In this document: piece after piece, positions 1-8,633 of the stretch
How positions within the stretch are numbered: the stretch's first letter is position 1
Layout: every line of letters begins with the position of its first letter
Assembly (NCBI RefSeq): GCF_004403305.1
Contig: NZ_SOHE01000088.1
Location: 36,270-100,269, forward strand
Origin: Cryobacterium frigoriphilum
Lineage (GTDB): Bacteria > Actinomycetota > Actinomycetes > Actinomycetales > Microbacteriaceae
Direction: 5' to 3'
DNA: 64,000 bases
Notes under the pieces: generated by a model
Told to the model about the DNA's origin: nothing
Database searches by the model: none
What the model saw: the letters and a program-made list of their open reading frames with translations, nothing else
Made by a program: the position numbers and the translations under genes

Positions 1-821
1 CTGACCATCTTCATCTTGACGCTCAGGCCGAGCTCTTTCGCGGCGGCACCGCTCGCGAGCAGGCAGGCTGAGGCGCCATCGTTGAGGCCGGAGGCATTGC
101 CGGCCGTGATGCGACCGTGCGAGCGGAAGGGGGTCCGCAGGGCGGCGAGGCCCTCCATCGTCGTTTCGGGGCGTGGTGCCTCGTCCCTGGTCGCCAGACC
201 CCAGCCCGCGGCGCTGCGGGTGGCGACGGGAATCAGATCGGGCTGGATCTGGCCGGCCTCGTAGGCGGCGGCGACCTTCTGCTGGCTCCGCAGCGCGAAA
301 CGGTCGGAGCGCTCCTTCGTGTACGAGGGGAAACGGTCGTGAATGCGCTCGGCGGTCGCTCCCATCACGAGGGCGTCCTCGCTCACGAGGCGTTCGGAGA
401 GGAACCGCGGGTTCGGGTCGGCGCCGAACCCCATCGGGTGGCGTCCCATGTGCTCGACGCCGCCGGCAATGGCCACGTCATAGGCGCCGAAACCGATCGC
501 GGAACCCATCGTGGTCACGGCGGTCATCGCGCCGGCGCACATCCGGTCGATCGCGAAGCCGGGCACCGACTTCGGCAGGCCGGCGAGCAGCGCTGCCGTG
601 CGGCCGAGGGTCAGGCCCTGATCACCAGTCTGCGTCGTCGCGGCGATCGCCACGTCGTCCACGCGGTCTCCTGGCAGGGTCGGGTTGCGTTCCAGCAACC
701 CAATCATGGCCTTCACCACGAGGTCGTCGGCGCGGGTTCCCCAATACATTCCCTTTTCGCCAGCGCGTCCGAACGGGGTGCGAACCCCGTCTACAAATAC
801 GACTTCTGCTCTTTCGGCCAC
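1..821 (-). CDS. acetyl-CoA C-acyltransferase (thiolase), 3' part missing
   Basis: The reading frame starts with GTG at 821 behind a GGAGG-type site (825-830) and runs off the left edge, so about 273 N-terminal residues are visible. It begins AERAEVVFVDGVRTPFGRAG and has the thiolase nucleophile region IDRMCAGAM (Cys near residue 95), an EHMGRHPMGF segment and the conserved GNASGLNDGAS stretch. Thiolases cleave or form 3-ketoacyl-CoA in beta-oxidation; the C-terminal His and second Cys motifs lie outside the window. It sits 78 bp downstream of rnd on the same strand, the usual actinobacterial DUF3000-rnd-thiolase order. The family call is secure; whether it prefers acetoacetyl-CoA or long-chain substrates is not decidable. 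Confidence 0.88.
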   Translation of the reverse strand, partial: MAERAEVVFVDGVRTPFGRAGEKGMYWGTRADDLVVKAMIGLLERNPTLPGDRVDDVAIAATTQTGDQGLTLGRTAALLAGLPKSVPGFAIDRMCAGAMTAVTTMGSAIGFGAYDVAIAGGVEHMGRHPMGFGADPNPRFLSERLVSEDALVMGATAERIHDRFPSYTKERSDRFALRSQQKVAAAYEAGQIQPDLIPVATRSAAGWGLATRDEAPRPETTMEGLAALRTPFRSHGRITAGNASGLNDGASACLLASGAAAKELGLSVKMKMV

Positions 822-899
822 AATGCCTCCATCAATCAGTTCGGGTCAGGGCCGATCCTAGAGGGGCAACATTTATGAACGAGAATCCTTTGCCGCTTT

Positions 900-2216
900 C
901 TACGACTCGGAATCCGGAGCGGGCTCCTCGGTTTGGTGATCATCTACAAAAGCTTCGGCGATTACTTGTGCAGTGGCGTCAATTTGCCACTGCCGCGCAC
1001 CGAGCTCTGCCAGGGCCAGGGCGACGGATGCCGCATCCGTCGGCTGCGGAGGCGACCACGCGACGCGACGCAGATAGTCGGGGGTCAGCAGATTCTCGAG
1101 CGGAATCGACAGGGCCTCTCCGACCTCGGCGAGGGCGAGGCGGGCGAACCGGTAACGAACGTCGGCTTCGGGGTTACGTTCGGCCCAGGCGCGCGGCGGC
1201 GGCAGGGTGTCGCCCGACGGCTTGAGCTGCGGCAACTCGGTCGTGGTCTGCGCGAACGCAATCGCCGCCCACCACCGGTCGAGCTGGCTGCGGCTGGCGC
1301 GTCCCGTGAACTCGCGCAGATTCGAGAGAGCCTGCCGGGTGCTGGGGTTGAGCTTCGCCGCGGCGATAATGGCGGCATCGGGAATGAGCCGACCGGGTGA
1401 AATGTCCACGTCACGGGCGTAGTCGTCGCGCGCGATCCAGAGTTCCCTGGCCACGGCGAGGTTGCGCACCCCGCGCAGCCCGTGCACGCCAGAGAGGCGG
1501 CGCCACGGTTCTGCCCTGGCCGGCTTGGCTTCCTTGGCCAGCACGGCCTGAAACTCCTGCTCCGCGATGCCGGACTTGCGGGCCTCGGTGAACATCATCA
1601 CCATGCGGTCGTACAGATCGGGCAGCAGCTCGACGTCGAGGGCCGCATAGACGAGCCACGGTTCCGGCAACGGCCGGGTCGACCAGTTCGCGGCCGAGTG
1701 CTCTTTCTTCAGGTGGATGCTGAGCAGCTCTTCGACGACGGTGCCGAGGCCGACGCGGGGAAGTCCGAGCAGTCGCGCGCCGAGTTCGGTGTCAAAAATG
1801 CGCTGCGGGTCGATGCCGACCTCGCGCAGGCAGGCCAGGTCTTGGCTGGCCGCGTGCAGAATCCAGACCTGATCGGCCAGGGCGTCGTTGAGTTCGGAGA
1901 AATCACCGATCGGCGGCGGGTCGAACAGAAAGGTGCCGGCGTCGCGCCGGTAGATCTGAATCAGGTAGGCGCGCTGGGAATAGGTGAAACCGGATGCCCG
2001 TTCCGCGTCGATCCCGATCGGCCCGGTTCCCGCGGCGAGCAGTTTCGTCGCGGCCAGGTACCCCTCGCGGGTGTCGATGACCCGGTGGGTGCCGAGATCG
2101 ATCGTGTGGCCCTCGGTAATCGTGCGGGCCCCCGGGGTGGCGACCTCTGCGGTGTGCGCTGTGATGTGCGCCGTGGTGCCGCTCGGGTCCTCGATCTGGG
2201 AGTCCCGGCTATCCAC
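900..2216 (-). CDS. rnd: ribonuclease D-like 3'-5' exonuclease with HRDC domain
   Basis: A 438-residue protein. The DEDDy exonuclease core is visible: D70 and E72 in IGIDAERASGF, D126 in HAASQDL, and Y190/D194 in VYAALDV. An HRDC-type helical region follows (from about residue 225, LSGVHGLRGVRNLAVARELW), with a second helical C-terminal part, matching the two-domain RNase D family that trims RNA 3' ends. The frame is open much further upstream, but the start chosen is the GTG at 2216, because it overlaps the stop of the DUF3000 gene (GTGGATAG) as expected for translational coupling and gives the usual family length. Confidence 0.9.
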   Translation of the reverse strand: MDSRDSQIEDPSGTTAHITAHTAEVATPGARTITEGHTIDLGTHRVIDTREGYLAATKLLAAGTGPIGIDAERASGFTYSQRAYLIQIYRRDAGTFLFDPPPIGDFSELNDALADQVWILHAASQDLACLREVGIDPQRIFDTELGARLLGLPRVGLGTVVEELLSIHLKKEHSAANWSTRPLPEPWLVYAALDVELLPDLYDRMVMMFTEARKSGIAEQEFQAVLAKEAKPARAEPWRRLSGVHGLRGVRNLAVARELWIARDDYARDVDISPGRLIPDAAIIAAAKLNPSTRQALSNLREFTGRASRSQLDRWWAAIAFAQTTTELPQLKPSGDTLPPPRAWAERNPEADVRYRFARLALAEVGEALSIPLENLLTPDYLRRVAWSPPQPTDAASVALALAELGARQWQIDATAQVIAEAFVDDHQTEEPAPDSES

Positions 2217-2799
2217 GTGCTGCTCGGCGTGCTGACAACATACTGATTCCTTCCCCCGCGGGGGGTAGCCCGGCGAGCATGCAGAGCAGCTCGCCCCAGC
2301 CTTCGACATGAGCGGTGAGGTTGTGGTCGAGCGGCGTCCAGGAGGCACGCAACTCGATCTGGGCACCATCGCCCTGCCGGGCCAATTCACCAAAGCCCGA
2401 CGATAAAATCTTAGTCGCGGTACCGGAAGCCGCGACATACCGGGCTCCGCGGGCGTCCAGGGCGTCCACGAGCCAGGTCCAGGTGACCTCGGCGAGAAAC
2501 GGATCGAGACCGATTTCCGTTTCCAGGGGCGCCTGCGCGAAGCACACGACGCGAAAGGCCCCGCCCCAGGCATCCGGTTCCTCCGGGTCGTAGAGCAAGA
2601 TGAAGCGTCCGGTTCCGAGATCCGAGTCGCTGCCGTGCCGCACCGGCGCGATGTCGGCCGAGAAGGCGACAGCGTAGGGTGCAAGGCGGCTGGGAGCCGG
2701 GATTTCGGTGACGATCAGTTCCGGGCGACGCAGTGCGCTGCGCAGCGCTCGAAGCGCGGCCGCGAACTCCGGGGGGAGCGTTTCCTCTGTTTCAGGCAC
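2209..2799 (-). CDS. DUF3000 domain-containing protein
   Basis: A 196-residue acidic protein beginning with GTG. It matches the actinobacterial DUF3000 family in length and in segments such as DLGTGRFILLYDPEEPDAWG and FRVVCFAQAPLE; the family has no known function. It almost always precedes rnd in actinobacteria, and here its stop codon overlaps the rnd start, so the two are co-translated. No Shine-Dalgarno sequence precedes the start. Instead a TAGTCT hexamer ends six bases before the GTG, suggesting a leaderless mRNA. Confidence 0.85.
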   Translation of the reverse strand: MPETEETLPPEFAAALRALRSALRRPELIVTEIPAPSRLAPYAVAFSADIAPVRHGSDSDLGTGRFILLYDPEEPDAWGGAFRVVCFAQAPLETEIGLDPFLAEVTWTWLVDALDARGARYVAASGTATKILSSGFGELARQGDGAQIELRASWTPLDHNLTAHVEGWGELLCMLAGLPPAGEGISMLSARRAARG

Positions 2800-2805
2800 G
2801 TCTGC

Positions 2806-2811
2806 AGACTA
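2806..2811 (-). promoter_or_regulatory. candidate -10 element for a leaderless DUF3000-rnd mRNA
   Basis: On the minus strand TAGTCT (TANNNT pattern) ends six bases before the GTG start of DUF3000, and no ribosome site is present. This spacing would put the transcription start at the first base of the start codon, which is common in actinobacteria. The -35 region is poorly defined. Confidence 0.4.
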
Positions 2812-2863
2812 GAGTTTTTTTTGAGCCCTGCCGTGAGGCACGCCGTCCAGCCCGGAGGTACGT

Positions 2864-4165
2864 GTGGCAATCTTTCAGCAAGGTGGGGTAAAAGCGGCCG
2901 TGACCGGCGGTGTTGTCACCGGCAGCCCTGTTAACCGCAGCCCTGTCGACCGCAGCCCTGTCGACCGCAGTATCGTGACCGGGGCCGTGGTGGTTGGCAT
3001 CGTGGTTGCTGGCCTCGCCGTCGCCGTGATCGCCGGCGCGAGCGTGCTGACCGCGGTGATGGCGCGCACAATCGTCACCCCGCCCCGCAAACGCATCGAC
3101 GACACCCGGGTGATCGACGTCGACCACGATATTGGCAGTGTCTCCCTGCAGGCCACAGCCGATTCGGTGCTGCCGGGGGAGTACAGCCTGTTCTTCGACT
3201 CCAACGCCGGTCATGCCCGCCTCGGCGAGGTGCTCGGTGTCGCCCCCGGAACGGTGACGAGAGCTCTGCTCGGCGTCTACTACGGCGACCTCGCCACGGC
3301 GCGCACCGGACGGTTGAGCGGATGGCTGTACCGCAGCCCCGCAGACCAGGGTCTCGACTTCGAAAACGTGCTGATTGCGACCACGGCCGGGCCCGCGCCG
3401 GCCTGGCTGGTGCCGGCCAGGCCCGTGGAGCCAACTGGCCCCGCAGAACCCGCGATGCAGCAGCCCTGGGTGATCCAGGTGCACGGTCGGGGCGTGACCC
3501 GGGAAGAGGGGCTGCGGGCCATTCCGGTCTTTCGCGATGCGGGCTACACCTCGCTGTTGATCTCCTACCGCAACGACGGTGAAGCTCCGCGCAGCGCCGA
3601 CGGCCGCTACGGGCTGGGTGACACCGAATGGCTCGATGTGGAGGCGGCCATCGAGTACGCGCTGCTGCACGGCGCCTCGGAGGTCGTGCTCATGGGCTGG
3701 TCGATGGGCGGCGCGATCGTGCTGCAGACCGCCACCCGCACCCATCACCGAAACCGAATCCGCGGGCTGGTACTCGACTCCCCGGTCATCGACTGGGCCG
3801 ATGTCGTCGCGCACCAGAGCACTCTGAACCGACTGCCCGTTGCGATTGCGCGCGGGGCCATGCACGTAATGGGGCGCAGGTGGGGCGGGCTGCTGACCGG
3901 CCAGGCCGCCCCGATTGACTTTCTGCGATTGGACTTCGTCGCGCGGGCGAACGAGCTCGCGCTGCCGATCCTGTTGCTGCACAGCGACGATGACGGGTTC
4001 GTGCCGGTGACCGGCTCCCGCAAGCTCGCCCTCAGCCGCCCCGACATCGTCACCTTCGTGCCGTTCACCGTGGCGCGACACACGAAACTGTTCAATTACG
4101 ACCCGCACGGCTGGACCGGCGCGATCCGGGACTGGCTTGCCGCTCAGGCATCCGCATCCAGCTGA
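2864..4165 (+). CDS. membrane-anchored alpha/beta hydrolase
   Basis: A 433-residue protein with GTG start behind GGAGG (2854-2858). Residues about 38-66 form one transmembrane segment, so the catalytic domain is probably extracytoplasmic or membrane-tethered. The alpha/beta-hydrolase signature is clear: HGRG oxyanion loop (about 207-210), nucleophile elbow GWSMGG (Ser280), acid in LLHSDDDGFVP and a late His in ARHTKLFNYDP. Substrate unknown. The N-terminus holds a repeated (S)PV[N/D]R peptide encoded by a 15-bp DNA repeat. Its 3' end meets the oppositely oriented sufE across a second 15-bp tandem repeat. Confidence 0.85.
   Translation: MAIFQQGGVKAAVTGGVVTGSPVNRSPVDRSPVDRSIVTGAVVVGIVVAGLAVAVIAGASVLTAVMARTIVTPPRKRIDDTRVIDVDHDIGSVSLQATADSVLPGEYSLFFDSNAGHARLGEVLGVAPGTVTRALLGVYYGDLATARTGRLSGWLYRSPADQGLDFENVLIATTAGPAPAWLVPARPVEPTGPAEPAMQQPWVIQVHGRGVTREEGLRAIPVFRDAGYTSLLISYRNDGEAPRSADGRYGLGDTEWLDVEAAIEYALLHGASEVVLMGWSMGGAIVLQTATRTHHRNRIRGLVLDSPVIDWADVVAHQSTLNRLPVAIARGAMHVMGRRWGGLLTGQAAPIDFLRLDFVARANELALPILLLHSDDDGFVPVTGSRKLALSRPDIVTFVPFTVARHTKLFNYDPHGWTGAIRDWLAAQASASS
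2924..2968 (+). repeat. 15-bp tandem repeat, 3 units, inside the hydrolase 5' end
   Basis: Three units of the form agccctgtcgaccgc, in frame, encode the repeated SPVDR pentapeptide ahead of the membrane segment. A degenerate fourth unit follows. Confidence 0.85.
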
Positions 4166-4174
4166 GTCGTGACG

Positions 4175-4264
4175 GCGGGGCGGACTACTGCGGGGCGGAC
4201 TACGGCGGGGCGGACTACGGCGGGGCGGACTACTGCGGGGCGGACTACGGCGGGGCGGACTACT
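4175..4264. repeat. 15-bp tandem repeat, 6 units plus 8 bases, between hydrolase and sufE
   Basis: Units gcggggcggactac followed by T or G fill the convergent gap. Read on the minus strand, every unit carries an in-frame TAG, so sufE ends in a run of repeated stop codons; the first of them is the actual sufE stop. Confidence 0.95.
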
Positions 4265-4700
4265 GCGGGGCGCGCTCGCGCAGCTGACGCTTGGTGCGGG
4301 CGAGCATTGCCGACATGCCACGAAGCCGTAGCGGCGAGACCGCCCGGCGCAGCCCGATCGAGTCGGGAAAATCGTCGGGCACATCGAGCGCCTCTTCGAC
4401 CGACAGACCGTCGAGGCCCTGCGCGATGATCGACACGAAGCCGCGGGTCGTCGGGGACTCCCGCGGCGCCGTCGCGAAAATGTGCACCGAACGATCCTCC
4501 TCCACCTCGATGAAGATGTAGACCGGCGTCTGGCATTCTTCGACCCGCTCGAAGAGATCGGTGTGATCCCGGTAGCGTTCGGGCAGTTCGGGCAGCTCAT
4601 TCGAGAACTCGAGCAGCAGCATGAGCCGATCACGCTCTTCGAGGGCGAGAAAATCGTCCCGAATCGCAGCGAGTTGAGCGGGCAGGGCTTGTGCGGTCAT
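4260..4700 (-). CDS. sufE: SufE family protein (sulfur acceptor/cysteine desulfuration)
   Basis: A 146-residue protein starting MTAQALPAQL, the normal SufE length. The conserved cysteine is Cys56 in RVEECQTPVYIFIE, which accepts persulfide sulfur from a cysteine desulfurase for Fe-S cluster assembly; the C-terminal IGLRRAVSPLRLRGMSAML helix is also typical. It begins 15 bp downstream of the sulfurtransferase on the same strand, so the pair forms a sulfur-transfer operon. The ATG at 4700 is chosen because the upstream extension of this frame is a shadow of the sulfurtransferase. Its stop codon is the first copy of a 15-bp repeat. Confidence 0.9.
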   Translation of the reverse strand: MTAQALPAQLAAIRDDFLALEERDRLMLLLEFSNELPELPERYRDHTDLFERVEECQTPVYIFIEVEEDRSVHIFATAPRESPTTRGFVSIIAQGLDGLSVEEALDVPDDFPDSIGLRRAVSPLRLRGMSAMLARTKRQLRERAPQ

Positions 4701-4714
4701 AGCGGGCGAGCCGG

Positions 4715-5638
4715 TTATCGCGTGAGCGCGGCAGCACCGACGGGTGCCGGGGCGACTCCGACGTCGGCACCGAGAACGATGGGAACGCGCACGGCGTTGC
4801 CCCATTCCGTCCAGGATCCGTCGTAGTTGCGCACACCCTCGAAGCCCAGCAGGTGCGTCAGCACGAACCAGGTGTGGCTCGAGCGCTCGCCGATTCGGCA
4901 GTACGCGATGACGTTGTCGCCCTCGGTGAGGCCGGCCTCGCCCTTGTAGATGGCGTCGAGTTCCTCGCGGGTCTTGAACGAGGCGTCCGGGGCTGCGGCT
5001 CGTGCCCACGGCACCGACGCGGCCGACGGAATGTGGCCGCCGCGCAGGGCGCCCTCTTCCGGGTAGGCGGGCATCGTCGTGCGGGCACCGGTGTACTCCT
5101 CCGGGGAGCGCACGTCGATGAGCGGGTTACCGAAGTGAGCGAGCACGTCGTCCTTGAAGGCGCGAATCGGAGCGTCGTTTCGTTCCACTTCGGGGTACAC
5201 GGCGGGCGCGACCACGGTTGCATCCGTCGTGACGCTGCGGCCCTCGGCGATCCACTTGTCTCGTCCGCCGTCGAGCAGACGCACATCCGTGTGGCCGAAC
5301 AGAGAGAAGACCCAGAGGGCGTAGGCGGCCCACCAGTTGGTCTTGTCGCCGTAGATGACGACGGTCGTGTCGCGCGCGATGCCCTTGGCGCCGAGCACGG
5401 CGGCGAATGCGGCGCTTCCGACGAAGTCGCGGTTGACCGGATCGTTGAGGTCGGTGTGCCAGTCGATCTTGACCGAACCGGGAATGTGGCCGGTCTCATA
5501 CAGCAGCACGTCTTCATCGGACTCGACGACGACGAGACCGGCCGTGCCGAGGTGGGCCTGGAGCCACTCGGTCGAGACGAGGCGTTCGGGGTGCGCGTAG
5601 GCGGTGAATTTGGATGCCGGATCGAGTTCGATGGTCAA
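4715..5638 (-). CDS. sulfurtransferase (two-domain rhodanese)
   Basis: A two-domain rhodanese of 307 residues when started at the TTG at 5638, which has a clear GGAGG site (5644-5648); an ATG at 5716 would add 26 residues but lacks such a site. The C-terminal domain carries the catalytic loop YCRIGERS with Cys247, matching thiosulfate:cyanide sulfurtransferases of actinobacteria (CysA/SseA type); the N-terminal domain is the inactive rhodanese fold ([18 protein letters not shown]). The next gene is sufE, suggesting a role in sulfane-sulfur supply. It is transcribed divergently from zapE. Confidence 0.88.
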   Translation of the reverse strand: MTIELDPASKFTAYAHPERLVSTEWLQAHLGTAGLVVVESDEDVLLYETGHIPGSVKIDWHTDLNDPVNRDFVGSAAFAAVLGAKGIARDTTVVIYGDKTNWWAAYALWVFSLFGHTDVRLLDGGRDKWIAEGRSVTTDATVVAPAVYPEVERNDAPIRAFKDDVLAHFGNPLIDVRSPEEYTGARTTMPAYPEEGALRGGHIPSAASVPWARAAAPDASFKTREELDAIYKGEAGLTEGDNVIAYCRIGERSSHTWFVLTHLLGFEGVRNYDGSWTEWGNAVRVPIVLGADVGVAPAPVGAAALTR

Positions 5639-5806
5639 GATAACCTCCAGGTTGGGACTGTGTGCGGCTCTGTCACCCGGTGCGGGGCCGGCTGCAAGCG
5701 GATTAGGCTTGGACATCTGCCATTACTTAAAGCTACGCGGAATGGCGGGTGGCCGCTGTCTGCGCGGTCACCGTTCGACACAGAATAGAAGAGACGGGTT
5801 GTTTCA

Positions 5807-6871
5807 ATGACTGCAGCTGCCGCGCAGAAGACCAAGCGCCAGGTACCCAGGCTCACCGACCGTTCGCCCACCATCACGGGCGCCGAGATCGTGGCAGAGC
5901 TGGTTCCGCCGCCGCAGTTCGAGCACGCCTCCTTCGAGTCCTACCGCCCCGATCTGGCCTACCCCTCGCAGATGGGCGCGGTCGAGAAGCTGCAGGCCTT
6001 TGCCGGAGCGGGGCAGGGCCAGCGCACCGGCGGGTTCTTCTCGCGCAGCCGCAAGGTCAAGGCCGAGCTGCCCGGAATCTACCTCGACGGTGGTTTCGGC
6101 GTGGGCAAGACCCACCTGCTGGCCGCCCTCTGGCACTCCTCGCCGGGCCCGAAGTACTTCGGCACCTTCATCGAGTACACCGCCCTCGTCGGCGCCCTCG
6201 GCTACCAGGAGACCATCACGCAGCTGCGCAGCGCCAAGCTCATCTGCATCGACGAGTTCGAACTCGACGATCCGGGCGACACCATGGTCATGACGCGTCT
6301 GCTCGGCGAACTCGTCAAGACCGGCACCCGGGTCGCCGCCACGTCCAACACGCCCCCGAACTCCCTCGGCGAGGGCCGGTTCGCGGCCCAGGACTTTCTG
6401 CGCGAAATTCGTGCCATGTCCGACAACTTCGAGACCCTGCGCATCGACGGCCTCGATTATCGGCGCCGCAAGGCCGAGGGTCACGCGGTGGCCGTCGAGC
6501 CCGAGACACTCGACCACATGGTCACCGCGCTCGCGCAGCGCGGCTCCCAGGTGACCCGTGACGATTTCGGCGCCCTCATGACCCACCTGGCCACGGTGCA
6601 TCCGTCGAAGTACGTCAAGGTCATCAACGGCGTGAGCGTCATCGCGCTCAGCAACGTCTTCCTGCTGACCGATCAGACGGATGCCCTGCGCCTCGTGGCC
6701 TTCATCGACCGCGTGTACGACGCGGAGATTCCCATCATTGCCAGTGGTCGCCCCCTCAGCGAGGTTTTCGATACCGAGATGCTCGCGGGCGGCTACCGCA
6801 AGAAGTACCTGCGCTCACTGTCGCGCATCGTCGCCCTCACCACCGGAGAGCTGCCCCCGCACGCCGAATGA
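5807..6871 (+). CDS. zapE: cell division protein ZapE (AFG1-like ATPase)
   Basis: A 354-residue ATPase of the AFG1/ZapE family. Walker A is GGFGVGKTHL (Lys101), Walker B is LICIDEFELDD (Asp149-Glu150), and a sensor region AATSNTPPN follows. ZapE interacts with FtsZ and modulates Z-ring assembly in other bacteria; AFG1 relatives act in membrane protein quality control. The ATG at 5807 has only a weak ribosome site (gacggg). The divergent 168-bp gap to the sulfurtransferase must hold both promoters; I see no firm boxes. Confidence 0.87.
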   Translation: MTAAAAQKTKRQVPRLTDRSPTITGAEIVAELVPPPQFEHASFESYRPDLAYPSQMGAVEKLQAFAGAGQGQRTGGFFSRSRKVKAELPGIYLDGGFGVGKTHLLAALWHSSPGPKYFGTFIEYTALVGALGYQETITQLRSAKLICIDEFELDDPGDTMVMTRLLGELVKTGTRVAATSNTPPNSLGEGRFAAQDFLREIRAMSDNFETLRIDGLDYRRRKAEGHAVAVEPETLDHMVTALAQRGSQVTRDDFGALMTHLATVHPSKYVKVINGVSVIALSNVFLLTDQTDALRLVAFIDRVYDAEIPIIASGRPLSEVFDTEMLAGGYRKKYLRSLSRIVALTTGELPPHAE

Positions 6872-6974
6872 GGGGTCACCCGCTCGACTCTGATTGTCAC
6901 TGTGCACTCATTCGATGGATGTCTCGGGGCCGATTATGCGCCTGATCGGGAGCTTCAGTAGCGCTGAAGAATCC

Positions 6975-7012
6975 GTAACATGCAGGAAACACTACGGTGC
7001 ACTTGCCGAAAC
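6975..7012 (+). promoter_or_regulatory. GlnR box upstream of amtB
   Basis: The sequence reads GTAAC-n6-GAAAC-n6-GTGCA-n6-GAAAC. This follows the streptomycete/mycobacterial GlnR consensus gTnAc-n6-GaAAc repeated twice with exact 6-base spacers; only the third half-site deviates at its last two positions. It ends 65 bp before the amtB start, so nitrogen-limitation control by GlnR is likely. It lies in the 206-bp gap after zapE, which otherwise shows no gene. Confidence 0.85.
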
Positions 7013-7077
7013 GTCCTCGCACGATACTGGTGCTCACACAGACCGGCACACACTGCACACGAGCGTGAGGACAATCA

Positions 7078-8301
7078 ATGGATACCGGAAGCATCGCATG
7101 GGGGCTGACAGCCACCGCACTGGTGTTGTTCATGACACCGGGTGTCGCCTTCTTCTACGGCGGACTGGTCAAGGCCAAGAGCGTCATCAGCATGATGATG
7201 ATGAGCTTCGGCGCACTCGGGCTCATCAGCGTGCTGTGGATTCTCTACGGCTACAACATGAGCGTCGCCGGCAGCGTGACCTCCTTCGCCGGCAATCCGT
7301 TCTCCGACTTCGGCCTGGGTGCGATGGCAACCGGCGAGTCCGGTAACACCGACCTGATCGGCGCCGCCTACGGCGCCACCTTCGCCATCATCACGGTGGC
7401 CCTCATCTCCGGAGCCGTCGCCGACCGCGCGAAGTTCGGCTCCTGGATGATCTTCGCCGGTGTCTGGGCCACGCTCGTCTACTTCCCCGTTGCGGCCTGG
7501 GTCTGGGGCGGCGGCTGGATCCTCAACCTCGGCGAGACCCTCGGCCTCCCGGGCGTCATCGACTATGCCGGTGGTACCGCGGTGCACATCAACGCCGGAG
7601 CCGCAGCCCTCGCGCTGGCCCTGGTCCTCGGAAAGCGCGTCGGCTTCCAGAAGGGCATCACCAAGCCGCACAACGTACCGCTCGTGCTCATCGGTGCCTC
7701 CATTCTCTGGTTCGGCTGGTTCGGCTTCAACGCTGGAGCCGAGTGGATCAACGGCCTCGCCAACGTCGGCCTCATCGTGGTCAACACCCTGGGCGCGACC
7801 GCCGCGGCCATCCTCGGCTGGATGATCGTCGAGAAGTTCAAGGACGGCAAGGCCACGTCCATCGGTGCCGCCTCGGGCGCCGTCGCGGGCCTCGTCGCGA
7901 TCACGCCGGCCTGCGCCAACCTGTCGCCGGGCTGGGCGCTCGTTCTCGGTATCGTCGCCGGTGCCGTCTGCGCCATGGCCATCGAGCTCAAGTTCAAGCT
8001 CGGCTTCGACGACTCGCTCGACGTCGTCGGCATCCACCTCGTCGGTGGTGTCCTCGGAACCCTGTACCTCGGCTTCTTCGCCACCGGCACCGGCCTCTTC
8101 ACCGGTGGCGGCGACCTCGGACAGCTTGCCGTGCAGGCCATCGCCGCCTTCGCCGTGCTGTTCTACTCCTTCATCGTCGCCTACCTGCTCGGCATGGCAA
8201 TCGAGAAGACCCTCGGCTTCCGCGTCAAGAACGAAGACGAGGTTGCCGGTATCGACACCTTCGTGCACGGCGAAGAGGGCTACGCCCTCGACCGGGTCTA
8301 G
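7078..8301 (+). CDS. amtB: ammonium transporter Amt
   Basis: A 407-residue polytopic membrane protein of the Amt/Mep/Rh family, normal length, with eleven predicted helices. Family segments are clear: TPGVAFFYGGLVKAKS near the N-terminus, DYAGGTAVHINAGAAALALA in the middle and DDSLDVVGIHLVGGVLG near the C-terminus, which hold the pore histidines. It imports ammonium. The gene sits alone behind a GlnR box and is followed by a terminator, so the glnK/glnD partners that often follow amtB in actinobacteria are not in this transcript. Confidence 0.95.
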   Translation: MDTGSIAWGLTATALVLFMTPGVAFFYGGLVKAKSVISMMMMSFGALGLISVLWILYGYNMSVAGSVTSFAGNPFSDFGLGAMATGESGNTDLIGAAYGATFAIITVALISGAVADRAKFGSWMIFAGVWATLVYFPVAAWVWGGGWILNLGETLGLPGVIDYAGGTAVHINAGAAALALALVLGKRVGFQKGITKPHNVPLVLIGASILWFGWFGFNAGAEWINGLANVGLIVVNTLGATAAAILGWMIVEKFKDGKATSIGAASGAVAGLVAITPACANLSPGWALVLGIVAGAVCAMAIELKFKLGFDDSLDVVGIHLVGGVLGTLYLGFFATGTGLFTGGGDLGQLAVQAIAAFAVLFYSFIVAYLLGMAIEKTLGFRVKNEDEVAGIDTFVHGEEGYALDRV

Positions 8302-8339
8302 CTTCTCGCGAGATCAGCACGCAGCACCTGCGTCACAAC

Positions 8340-8368
8340 AAGGGCACCCGCCACCGGCGGGTGCCCTT
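8340..8368 (+). terminator. hairpin terminator of amtB
   Basis: A perfect 13-bp stem (AAGGGCACCCGCC / GGCGGGTGCCCTT) with loop ACC lies 39 bp after the amtB stop. Only a short U tract follows, typical of high-GC actinobacteria. Confidence 0.85.
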
Positions 8369-8377
8369 CGGTGTACC

Positions 8378-8431
8378 CGGTGCTGCGTGTGCCCGGTGCT
8401 GCGTGTGCCCGTGCTGCGTGTACCCGGTGCT
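8378..8431. repeat. 16-bp tandem repeat after amtB
   Basis: Units cggtgctgcgtgtgcc occur at 8378 and 8394, followed by a 15-bp variant at 8410 and a partial unit. No open frame of interest covers it. Confidence 0.85.
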
Positions 8432-8486
8432 AGCGTCTGTGTCCGATGCCGTCTGTCCGCGACGGATGCCCGTTGCGGGCATGAGT

Positions 8487-8544
8487 GCGCCCGATCCGGG
8501 TGGCCGCTACGGCCGTTACCGTAGCGGGCACCCGGATCGGGCGC
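8487..8544. repeat. 58-base near-perfect hairpin between amtB and marP
   Basis: Two 26-base arms (8487-8512 and 8519-8544) pair with a single mismatch around the 6-base loop ccgtta. It lies in the convergent gap and has no U tract. It could end transcripts from both sides or be a REP/BIME-like palindrome. Confidence 0.8.
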
Positions 8545-8633
8545 GTTCGTCAACGCGGGACCGAGGATACGGGCGCGCGCGGGCACGTCCGCCCGAGGCT
8601 CGGACCCAGGGGCGGCATCCGCTCTGTGGCGGA

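Noticed and set aside
2792..4633. 613-codon minus-strand frame over the hydrolase and sufE
   Set aside because: It crosses two real genes and the 15-bp repeat, which lacks stops in that frame; no family match.
7075..8268. 397-codon minus-strand frame over amtB
   Set aside because: Composition (Glu/Asp/His/Gly-rich without any family) is that of an antisense shadow of a GC-rich gene; amtB is certain.
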